64,000 nucleotides of DNA from Idiomarina rhizosphaerae (GTDB taxonomy: Bacteria; Pseudomonadota; Gammaproteobacteria; Enterobacterales; Alteromonadaceae), in the NCBI RefSeq assembly GCF_024159085.1, contig NZ_JAMZDE010000001.1, positions 1-64,000 of the forward strand, in the 5' to 3' direction. A program made the position numbers and the translations under genes. Below the pieces are notes generated by a model. That model was not told the origin of the DNA and ran no database searches. It saw nothing but the letters and a program-made list of their open reading frames with translations. Below, one piece after another: positions 57,688 through 64,000 of this stretch (position 1 is the first letter of the stretch; every line of letters begins with the position of its first letter).

Positions 57688-58209
57688 TCAGGCTTTTAAC
57701 TTTTTAAGAACGGATTTAACAAAGGGTGATTTGAGCTTGCCGTATGCGTCTTGTTCTTTGACGCCCTGCTCTAAAATCGCTTTTTTTGATAGCTCATACT
57801 CTTTTCGAGCCGAAGGGTTGGAGAGCAAATAATCTCTATAATCTTTTTGTCTAGCGTGTTCCTCAGAGCCTTTTTCAATAACATGGGCATGAACAAGGTA
57901 CTTTTCGCCCTCAAAAATTACTGCTCCGTCTTTACGGGGGCGTTCAGGAGGAAAAGGCTTTGCTGCAATTTGATCCTGAAAGCCTAAAGACTTCAGTCGG
58001 TTTATCGCTAAATCAATTTTGCCTTTTTCGTAAAGCACCGACAAATCGATAATACCTTTTCCGCCAACCTTCGCAGACGTTGAGCCAAAGTGCATAACGT
58101 CGATATCTTCGGTTTGAATCAACTGAATAAGCTCGCGAGCCACTAATAAATAGATACACGTCCATGGTTTAAAACCGGCGGGGACTTTTTCATATTTTAC
58201 TATTTTCAT
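57688..58209 (-). CDS. GrpB/UPF0157-family nucleotidyltransferase-like protein
   Basis: A 173-residue protein of the GrpB (UPF0157) family. Its HFGSTSAKVGGKGIIDLSVL core (about 51-70) is a nucleotidyltransferase-fold G-S motif followed by an acidic residue. YRDYLLSNPSARKEYELSKK near the C terminus is also conserved. Family members have been fused to dephospho-CoA kinase, but the function is unclear. The gene uses the shared terminator at 57651. It is probably single. Confidence 0.8.
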   Translation of the reverse strand: MKIVKYEKVPAGFKPWTCIYLLVARELIQLIQTEDIDVMHFGSTSAKVGGKGIIDLSVLYEKGKIDLAINRLKSLGFQDQIAAKPFPPERPRKDGAVIFEGEKYLVHAHVIEKGSEEHARQKDYRDYLLSNPSARKEYELSKKAILEQGVKEQDAYGKLKSPFVKSVLKKLKA

Positions 58210-58242
58210 AAACTCAACCTCAGCGGTATACAGCTTATAGGT

Positions 58243-58653
58243 TCAAAGCCAGTTGGTAATAGTGTAACCCTGACGAATAAGCGTTTGTAATGGCGGAAAC
58301 AGCGGATCCGGAAGTTTATTCCAGTCAAACCAGTCCCAACCCTCACACTTATTCGGCTCCAGAGTTTTAGCTTCGCCGCTCAAAGGCTCCGCCAGCGCAA
58401 AAATGGTTACGTAGTGCTTATTATCTGCCTGGAACACGTTATTGGTGAAAGGCCCGTTCCGAACATTTGTGAGTTCAAGCCCTGTTTCTTCCAAAACTTC
58501 GCGTCGTGCACAGTCTTCAATCGACTCGCCAAATTCAAGATGTCCGCCTGGCGCAGACCAGGTACCAGCACCGTGAGCACCTTTCCTTTTACCCAGAAGT
58601 ACACGACCATTTCGAATGATAAGAACACCCACTCCAACCTGCGGTAAAGACAT
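58243..58653 (-). CDS. Nudix hydrolase
   Basis: A 136-residue Nudix protein with a complete box GHLEFGESIEDCARREVLEE (plus TGLEL; about 37-62). LIIRNGRVLLGKRKGAHGAG and GWDWFDWNKLPDPLF resemble MutT/NUDT15-type enzymes acting on oxidised or dihydro nucleoside triphosphates. The substrate is not fixed by sequence. AAGGAGG precedes the ATG. Confidence 0.88.
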   Translation of the reverse strand: MSLPQVGVGVLIIRNGRVLLGKRKGAHGAGTWSAPGGHLEFGESIEDCARREVLEETGLELTNVRNGPFTNNVFQADNKHYVTIFALAEPLSGEAKTLEPNKCEGWDWFDWNKLPDPLFPPLQTLIRQGYTITNWL

Positions 58654-58691
58654 AAATAAAACCTCCTTGTGGTTAATGCGTTAGTTCATCT

Positions 58692-59096
58692 TTATTCTTT
58701 CCAGAATAAATCAGCAGCATCTTTCTCTCTGGCCATCGCCTGCATGTCCGGCATAACTTGCTTCCCAACAAATACGAATACATCCTCGTATACTGCGTTA
58801 ACAACGTTCCAACTTAATTCCGATTCACCGGCCAAAGCATATGGATGAAAACAAACCACTCTATCAGTAATTTTATTCCCGACTATTTCTAAACCCGCAA
58901 AATTGCCGTTATCTTCTCGGCGAGCGAAAACATAAACTTTGCCAGTGCCGGCGCCTCCTCGCCCAACACCTTCGGTAATAAATTCGTATTGGGAATTCCG
59001 GCCCAACAGAGTCCAGGGAGCAAAGTTATGCAGGTTTTGGCTCAAAAACCATCGCAGAGAGTTGGGTAGATTTTCATCCATTTTGAAGTCTGTCAT
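58692..59096 (-). CDS. Hypothetical protein, possibly SMI1/KNR4-like
   Basis: A 134-residue acidic soluble protein of unknown function. LPNSLRWFLSQNLHNFAPW and VVCFHPYALAGESELSW loosely recall SMI1/KNR4 immunity-like domains, but I cannot secure this. There is no signal peptide. It is between a Nudix gene and a metallophosphoesterase gene in the same direction. Confidence 0.5.
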   Translation of the reverse strand: MTDFKMDENLPNSLRWFLSQNLHNFAPWTLLGRNSQYEFITEGVGRGGAGTGKVYVFARREDNGNFAGLEIVGNKITDRVVCFHPYALAGESELSWNVVNAVYEDVFVFVGKQVMPDMQAMAREKDAADLFWKE

Positions 59097-59279
59097 TACA
59101 TTCCCTTGTGCGCCTAAGTAGATAGTTGAAGCTGTTTATATTATCGATACTTCAAACACTTTTTGAGAAGGTTTGCTTTATCTTTACAACTTATCAGAAA
59201 CACAATTTGATGGGCAGAGGCAATACTGAAACAAGGAGGAAAACCTGCCGGTAGTGATTCCGACAGGCTTTTGAAAACA

Positions 59280-60170
59280 TTATTTACTGGGGAGTTCAAA
59301 CCGATATTCATGACGCGCCAGCGGCTTTTCAACGTCTACCTGGTAAGTTTCTACCAGCACCTGTCCGTCATCAAAAATACTGAATACACGAAACATTGGC
59401 GTGTGACGAGTTTCGTCCGGTATTTTTGTGCGTTCCAGTGCCGGTATATGTAAATAATGAACACCATCAATCTGCTTAGAGTGGTTAACCCGTTCCATAT
59501 CCATATGCAAATCGCCCGATATCACTGCTGCTAAATTCGGTTGCGCAACAATGTCTTTAAACCCTTCATGCGTCACACCTTTATCTGCATTTTCAGGGTA
59601 CACACCCGTTTGTGCACCGTGAACAATAAGCAGTACCGGTTTAGGAGCGAGACGCTTCACCTGCTTCCGCATCCAGGCAATGCCCTCGTCGCCAAAATCC
59701 CGACCGAAATCCGGAGAAGCGAACACCAAAGCAACAGAGTCGCGCTCCAGAACATAGCTTGGTTTCTCTATGGAAATTTTACCGTCATTCCACAAGTTCG
59801 CATATTTCAGGTAACGCTCTACCGTATCGCCGTGCTCTTCGTTGCCCATAATAGGATAAAACGGCAGGCTCAGGCGCTGCAGAACTGGCGTCACATTTTC
59901 GTATTGAATTACCGTGCCTTTATGCGCAATGTCACCCACACCAACTACAAAATCCATAGTGCCGTCTTCCGCCAATTTGTTTACATCGTCAACGGCAGCA
60001 GATACACCCGGGAATTCCGCTTTAGGCTTAGGCTCAGCATCACCCAATACAGCAAACTTCAATACCAGGATGTCGTCAGAATGAGAAGCCTCAGCGCCAT
60101 TAGCAAAAGCGCTCGTTAAGCTCAGGCATACTAGCAGGGAAATAACAGATAAGACTCGGATCACGGACAT
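59280..60170 (-). CDS. Exported calcineurin-like metallophosphoesterase
   Basis: A 296-residue phosphoesterase with a signal peptide (MSVIRVLSVISLLVCLSLTSAFA). Metal-binding motifs are LKFAVLGDAEP (the D-x-H pattern is here D-A-E), VVGVGDIAHKG, IMGNEEHGD (GNxE rather than GNHE), LLIVHGAQTG and ISGDLHMD. Two His residues usual in this superfamily are replaced (GNEE, GDLH), so activity may be altered. The end is ARHEYRFELPSK. Confidence 0.8.
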   Translation of the reverse strand: MSVIRVLSVISLLVCLSLTSAFANGAEASHSDDILVLKFAVLGDAEPKPKAEFPGVSAAVDDVNKLAEDGTMDFVVGVGDIAHKGTVIQYENVTPVLQRLSLPFYPIMGNEEHGDTVERYLKYANLWNDGKISIEKPSYVLERDSVALVFASPDFGRDFGDEGIAWMRKQVKRLAPKPVLLIVHGAQTGVYPENADKGVTHEGFKDIVAQPNLAAVISGDLHMDMERVNHSKQIDGVHYLHIPALERTKIPDETRHTPMFRVFSIFDDGQVLVETYQVDVEKPLARHEYRFELPSK

Positions 60171-60268
60171 ATAGCGACGCTCTTTGTTGGTGTTGAATCA
60201 CGGGAGCGGATGCTATCGAATGAATGTGTCAGTGGCATTACGATTTAATGACAACAAAAGCCGCTTCG

Positions 60269-60694
60269 CTACTTTGAAGCGGCATGCTGAGCAAAAACTT
60301 CTTCGCCGGTCAGGTTCTTCGTTTGCTCCGAAAAAGAATAAAACTTAGGTTTCTGCTCAATGAATATTTGTCCAGAGAACTCCCAATCGTCATGACCTTC
60401 AAACAATGCAAAAGGTACTGCGTAATATTCTTCACCCTTTAAGCGGTAAAACAAATGAGTACCACAGTTTTTGCAAAAACCACGCTCCGCCCATTCTGAA
60501 GAATCGAAAATTGATATGTTCTGCTCACCTTCAAAGTTTACTTCGTCACCACATTCCACTGCGAAAAATGGCCCGCCGCCCCACTTCTGACACGTTCCGC
60601 AGTGACACGCATCTACGCTTTTGCTTTTAATATGTGCGGATACACTGACTGATCCACAAAGACAGCTACCATGGTATTTTTCTTCAGTTTTCAT
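60269..60694 (-). CDS. GFA family protein (glutathione-dependent formaldehyde-activating enzyme-like)
   Basis: A 141-residue zinc protein with CLCGSVSV (about 10-17) and CHCGTCQKWGGGPFF (about 30-44), the Cys ligands of the GFA family. Later CKNCGTHLFYRL completes the zinc site. The start is the ATG of MKTEEKYHG with GAGGAGAG upstream, overlapping the stop of the Crp/Fnr gene. Most relatives have unknown substrates rather than formaldehyde chemistry. Confidence 0.87.
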   Translation of the reverse strand: MKTEEKYHGSCLCGSVSVSAHIKSKSVDACHCGTCQKWGGGPFFAVECGDEVNFEGEQNISIFDSSEWAERGFCKNCGTHLFYRLKGEEYYAVPFALFEGHDDWEFSGQIFIEQKPKFYSFSEQTKNLTGEEVFAQHAASK

Positions 60695-61325
60695 GATTCT
60701 CTCCTCGATCATCTATGCAGTAAATTAAGGTGCCCATATCCCGAACCCGTCGTTTTATTCTACAGAGAGCAACGGGAGTGACCCTAATGTAGCTCGCTAT
60801 GTCTCTGTCGGTTAAGCGCCCGGCAAGCTCCTCCCGGTCTTTAATAAATCGCACATAGCGTTCTTCCGGGGAAAGCGTCAGTAGCTCTTTCTCACGAGTT
60901 TCCTTTTTAAACCCGTAGATTTCGAATGCGCGTCTAAGGACTTTTTGCCACACAGGGTGGGAGTTTGCCAATTCAATGAGGACTTTATAGGGCAGTTGTT
61001 CAACGGTGGTATCGCAAACAGCATATGTTGAAAAGCTGGTTTTCCCGCCTGGCTCCAGAGCCATCAGGCTCGCAAAAAACTTCCCTTCCTCTGAAAAGGC
61101 TTTGATCCAGGCATTTCCATCCATGGTTTCATAAACCATTTTAATCATTCCGTTTCTTATAAAGTAAACATTGGGGTGCTGCTCTTCCGCCGAAAACAGA
61201 CAGTCGCCCGCCTGTAAATGTTTAATGTGAACGGCCGTATCAAGTCTATGCTCGTCGGGCAGGGCCTCAGAGCACAACTCGCCTAGTACACGTTTCGCCA
61301 TTAATGCAGTCGGATTTTTTATCAC
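60684..61325 (-). CDS. Crp/Fnr-family transcriptional regulator
   Basis: A 213-residue regulator with a cNMP-binding-type beta-roll (about 25-135: HLQAGDCLFSAEEQHPNVYFIRNGMIKMV) and a C-terminal winged helix (LTDRDIASYIRVTPVALCRIKRRV, about 168-191). There is no N-terminal Cys cluster of the FNR type, so it is not an iron-sulfur oxygen sensor. It ends inside the GFA gene start, so the pair is coupled. Confidence 0.88.
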   Translation of the reverse strand: MIKNPTALMAKRVLGELCSEALPDEHRLDTAVHIKHLQAGDCLFSAEEQHPNVYFIRNGMIKMVYETMDGNAWIKAFSEEGKFFASLMALEPGGKTSFSTYAVCDTTVEQLPYKVLIELANSHPVWQKVLRRAFEIYGFKKETREKELLTLSPEERYVRFIKDREELAGRLTDRDIASYIRVTPVALCRIKRRVRDMGTLIYCIDDRGENHEN

Positions 61326-61406
61326 AATAAATTAACCCAGGTTAACGACAACACCCAAGACAGTGGACATATTGGTGCAACATCACTTACCCATTAAGAG
61401 ATACTT

Positions 61407-61853
61407 ATGCACACGTTACTGCTGCCACCTATTGTCATGTTGTTCACTATCATAATTATGCTGCTTCTCAATCAGTATATACCACTCGCTCGTTTCTGGG
61501 AGACCCATGCGTGCTGGGTCGGAATACCGATAATTATTCTGGGGCTGGTTATTGCTCAATGGCACGCACGTCTTTTCAAAAAACGGGGGACTAATATCAA
61601 CACCTTTAAAGATCCCGACATTCTGGTAACCGATGGGATGTTCCGGTTCACCCGCAATCCGATGTATTTAGGCTTTGTTGTTAGTCTGTTCGGACTATGG
61701 GTAGCGCTGGGTTCAGCGACGCCTTTCCTTGCACTACTGGGATTCTTTCTACTGACAAACTATTGGTACATTCCTGTTGAAGAGCGGACAATGCTTAAGA
61801 AGTTCGGCACAAGTTATCAAGGCTATCAAAGCAGAGTTCGTCGCTGGCTTTAA
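61407..61853 (+). CDS. Isoprenylcysteine carboxyl methyltransferase-like membrane protein
   Basis: A 148-residue protein with three or four helices. The C-terminal signature RFTRNPMYLGFVVSLFG, EERTMLKKFG and YQGYQSRVRRWL belongs to the ICMT/PEMT methyltransferase family. It may methylate a membrane-associated substrate; which one is unknown. It is the only plus-strand gene in this run, divergent from the Crp/Fnr gene. Confidence 0.82.
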   Translation: MHTLLLPPIVMLFTIIIMLLLNQYIPLARFWETHACWVGIPIIILGLVIAQWHARLFKKRGTNINTFKDPDILVTDGMFRFTRNPMYLGFVVSLFGLWVALGSATPFLALLGFFLLTNYWYIPVEERTMLKKFGTSYQGYQSRVRRWL

Positions 61854-61888
61854 AGCATTGAAGGGGGGGCATAGCCCCCTAACTTTGT

Positions 61889-62206
61889 TTAAATACCGTA
61901 TTCACGCTCAACCTTTGCAATGCGCACACGGAAGTTTGAATACCACTGTTGATGACCAAGTCGCTGAGCTTCTCGGTGCTCTGCGTTATCCTTCCAATTT
62001 TTTATGGCTTCCAGACTTTCCCAATATGAAACCGTAATGCCCAGCTCGTCTTTAACAGACTCTATGCCCAAGAACCCGGGCTGTTGTTCCGCCAACTCCA
62101 CCATTCGGTCAGCCATTTCACCATAGCCATTATCGCCTTCCGTACGGTGGCTACTGAATATAACAGCGTAATAAGGCGGTTTCGGTGTGTTTGCAATTTC
62201 GGACAT
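61889..62206 (-). CDS. Antibiotic biosynthesis monooxygenase (ABM)-like protein
   Basis: A 105-residue ferredoxin-like-fold protein. YYAVIFSSHRTEGDNGYGEMADRM, QQPGFLGIESVKDELGITVSYWESLEAI and HREAQRLGHQQWYSNFRVRIAKVEREYG are the typical ABM strands and the His/Trp pocket. Start: ATG with GGAGGG upstream. Real function is probably minor quinol or heme-type oxidation; not known here. Confidence 0.83.
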   Translation of the reverse strand: MSEIANTPKPPYYAVIFSSHRTEGDNGYGEMADRMVELAEQQPGFLGIESVKDELGITVSYWESLEAIKNWKDNAEHREAQRLGHQQWYSNFRVRIAKVEREYGI

Positions 62207-62242
62207 AGAACCCTCCGAGTATTTAGCGGGCAACAAAACTGA

Positions 62243-62776
62243 TTACTCACTTGGAATGATAGCCAGCAAATCGGTGACGCCAACATCGACACCGGCTTGT
62301 GAGAGTAACGTAGTGATTTGCCCTCGGTGGTGTGTCTGATGGTTAAAAACATGAACCAGTAAACTGAAGAGTACCTTCTTAAACTCAATGCCTTTGGTAT
62401 TTTTGTAGGTGATTGTTTGTTGCAATTCGCTGTCCGTTACAACTTTTGATAAGGACAGAAATAGGCTATCGAGATGCTGCCTGTATTCAGCCAGATCTTT
62501 TAGTTTGGGGTGGAGAATGGTATTCAATGCCTGCGGCATAGATAGCCGGGAAAGTGCGTCCAGTTCCTGGTGGTGGCTTAAGTCGATAGACATACGCTTT
62601 AACCAAATGGTATCAGCAACTGCCAGATGATTCAGTGTGCCTATTATAGAACCAAAGAATGCTCCCCGGTCCTCGCTGAGTTCCTCGTCAGATAACTGAG
62701 AGCATGCATCGTAGAGTTTGAGATTCATCCATTGGTTGTATTCGGCCATGAGACAAACATAACTGTTTTGTAGCAC
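62243..62776 (-). CDS. DinB-family protein
   Basis: A 177-residue four-helix-bundle metal-binding protein of the DinB/DUF664 type. Helix motifs LMAEYNQWMNLKLYD, GTLNHLAVADTIWLKR and LVHVFNHQTHHRGQITTLL supply the three metal His. The GTG start (62776) is preceded by AAGGAG at eight bases. DinB proteins of this type often take part in thiol or stress chemistry, but the reaction is unknown here. Confidence 0.87.
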   Translation of the reverse strand: MLQNSYVCLMAEYNQWMNLKLYDACSQLSDEELSEDRGAFFGSIIGTLNHLAVADTIWLKRMSIDLSHHQELDALSRLSMPQALNTILHPKLKDLAEYRQHLDSLFLSLSKVVTDSELQQTITYKNTKGIEFKKVLFSLLVHVFNHQTHHRGQITTLLSQAGVDVGVTDLLAIIPSE

Positions 62777-62827
62777 AGGAGTTTCTCCTTAGGTTTATTT
62801 TCAGTAACCCAAACGAGCCCGCTTTTG

Positions 62828-63454
62828 CTAACTAACGAATTTAGACATCGCGCAGCTCTGCGGTTGCTCACTGCCTTCAAGACCCGCTTTAACTCCTGCT
62901 CTATTTCGTTCTGGCAAGTTCTGGCTCGCTTTCAATTTACCCGTCAGCGTTTCAATTTCTATCTCTATACCAACAATAGCCTTAACTAAGCGGCCGGTGA
63001 AGTCCTCAGGAGCATCATCTACCTGCCAGGGCTCGTTCATTCCTGACTCATGCTGGTCTGTTAGTTTCGTTAAATGCTGCTTTAGCCAAGTTGCATCTTC
63101 AACAACCCTAGCTTTACCTGCCGCATGCACAGCCAGATAATTCCAGGTTGGTACAACTCGCCCTGTTTCTGCTTTAGAGGGATACCACGAGGGAGAAACA
63201 TAAGCGTCCGGCCCCTGAAAAACAGCTAACACGCGACCACCATTTTTAAGACGCTGCCATACCGAATTATTACGTGCCACGTGACACTGAAGCGTTCCAA
63301 GAGGTTCGCCTTCTTCACAACTTAAATGAAAAGGAAGGTGGTTTGCCTCAATGCCATCTTCATCGGCAATAATTAACACCCCAAAGCCATAATCGCGAAT
63401 ATACTGGTGCAACTTTGCGTTATCATCTTCATTGAAGTGCTTCGGTACGTACAT
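62828..63454 (-). CDS. PaiB-like FMN-binding negative transcriptional regulator family protein
   Basis: A 208-residue split-barrel protein starting MYVPKHFNEDDNAKLHQYIRDYGFGVLI, the PaiB family pattern. LQCHVARNNSVWQ, VFQGPDAYVSPSWYPSKAETGRVVPTWNY and IVGIEIEIETLTGKLKASQN are also conserved. It probably binds FMN and degrades or senses a small substrate; the name negative regulator comes from B. subtilis PaiB. Confidence 0.88.
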   Translation of the reverse strand: MYVPKHFNEDDNAKLHQYIRDYGFGVLIIADEDGIEANHLPFHLSCEEGEPLGTLQCHVARNNSVWQRLKNGGRVLAVFQGPDAYVSPSWYPSKAETGRVVPTWNYLAVHAAGKARVVEDATWLKQHLTKLTDQHESGMNEPWQVDDAPEDFTGRLVKAIVGIEIEIETLTGKLKASQNLPERNRAGVKAGLEGSEQPQSCAMSKFVS

Positions 63455-63474
63455 TCTTAGGGTTCCAAATTAGT

Positions 63475-63777
63475 TTAAGCAATAACTTCTAAACCTCTTT
63501 TTTCGGCAATAGAAAGCATTTTAAGTGCCGCTCCGCGTGGCTTACTGTCGCCCTGCTCCCACTTCTTAACCAGTTTATCGCTGACATTCAGATATTGTGC
63601 GAATACGGGCTGTGATAACTTATATTTCAGCCTAAGAGCTCTAACCTGCTCAGCGGAAAATTCATGGACAGTGGTCAAGCATAACGCATCAAACTTGCGC
63701 ATCGTTGTCTTATCTATCACACCCGAATTTTTCAGGCCCTTAGCCGTTTTATGAACAGACTTTAAAATATCACTCAT
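63475..63777 (-). CDS. HigA-like antitoxin with HTH_XRE domain
   Basis: A 100-residue DNA-binding antitoxin. The helix-turn-helix is in RLKYKLSQPVFAQYLNVSDK (about 49-68), followed by VKKWEQGDSKPRGAALKML. The ATG overlaps the toxin stop codon (ATGA) and the toxin is upstream, the order toxin-antitoxin of HigBA systems. Confidence 0.87.
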   Translation of the reverse strand: MSDILKSVHKTAKGLKNSGVIDKTTMRKFDALCLTTVHEFSAEQVRALRLKYKLSQPVFAQYLNVSDKLVKKWEQGDSKPRGAALKMLSIAEKRGLEVIA

Positions 63778-64000
63778 AAATCACCTACCTCAATAAGCTC
63801 GCCCTCTTTGACAAGCTTACCTAACCGCTTTTTATCAAAGCTGATAAACATTCTAGCTAGCTCTTTTAAAGCAACCTTCTCTTTAGAACTGATATTGGTC
63901 TTTTTATTTTTCGCAAACACATAGAGAAAAAAGTACTTGTTACCTATAACAGCACCAACAATTGTTCTATATCCGCCGCGTTTTCCTTTATTGCTATAGG
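63774..64000 (-). CDS. RelE-family toxin, C-terminal part (gene continues past the right edge)
   Basis: The minus strand reads KRGGYRTIV, then FFLYVFAKNKKTNISSKEKVALKELA and a tail GKLVKEGELIEVGDL. This is the pattern of the PF06296-type RelE toxins (SGGYRTI, FAKNExxNI, GELIEV). The end overlaps the antitoxin start by four bases. The first part of the gene is outside the window. Confidence 0.85.
   Translation of the reverse strand, partial: YSNKGKRGGYRTIVGAVIGNKYFFLYVFAKNKKTNISSKEKVALKELARMFISFDKKRLGKLVKEGELIEVGDL

Noticed and set aside
59541..60119. 192-residue plus-strand open frame
   Set aside because: It is antisense to the metallophosphoesterase gene, which has a signal peptide and conserved motifs; the frame lacks a ribosome-binding site.

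Overview
The window is a gammaproteobacterial chromosome segment of moderate GC. The tRNA-tufB operon, the purA/hflCK/hflX/hfq/miaA/mutL/amiB/tsaE/nnr string, sthA and ompR-envZ all resemble Alteromonadales genomes. The short 85-residue Hfq and overall style make Idiomarinaceae my best guess, but no marker was searched, so genus is inference. Coding density is very high: no stretch over about 300 bases lacks a gene, and no insertion sequence, prophage, CRISPR array or rRNA was seen.

Region 1 (1-22.4 kb) is housekeeping. The start of tuf and four tRNAs (Thr-TGT, Tyr-GTA, Gly-TCC, Thr-GGT) lie on the minus strand behind a strong stable-RNA-like promoter. Then come purA, the HflKC protease-regulator complex, hflX, hfq, miaA, mutL, amiB, tsaE and nnr, mostly overlapping and all minus strand. 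A divergent yheV / yheS-yheU pair, cysQ-nudE, sthA and ompR-envZ follow. The region ends with a small K+ channel gene coupled to a solute-binding-domain GGDEF/EAL sensor.

Region 2 (22.5-32.9 kb) is mixed: a DUF4282 membrane protein, a CurA-like reductase behind a perfect CRP-type palindrome, a DesK/DesR-like two-component system divergent from an ABC-2 exporter and an amidohydrolase, a large unrecognised protein, YbaK, a DUF3617 protein and small unknowns.

Region 3 (33.1-57.7 kb) is the most interesting part. It is a complete predicted route from polymeric arabinan to 2-oxoglutarate. A TonB-dependent receptor, secreted GH43 enzymes and a GH127 enzyme break down and take up L-arabinofuranosyl material. 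A GPH-family symporter and a YtfQRT/YjfF-type ABC transporter bring oligomers and monomer into the cell, and a cytoplasmic GH43 trims the oligomers. GalM, an SDR sugar dehydrogenase, an SMP-30 lactonase, an IlvD/Edd aldonate dehydratase, an FAH-family 2-keto-3-deoxy-pentonate dehydratase and a 2-oxoglutarate semialdehyde dehydrogenase then carry out the non-phosphorylating oxidative pathway. A GntR/FCD regulator sits at the edge. Two different repeated operator-like motifs occur in the locus: AGTAATACAATATNAC (four copies) and TTWACGTNAACGTWAA (three copies). They lie side by side before the lectin-bearing GH43 gene. This suggests two regulators, only one of which is encoded here.

Region 4 (57.7-64 kb) is a run of small, mostly minus-strand single-function genes (GrpB-like, Nudix, metallophosphoesterase, GFA, Crp/Fnr, methyltransferase, monooxygenase, DinB, PaiB-like). 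It ends in a toxin-antitoxin pair whose toxin gene runs off the window.
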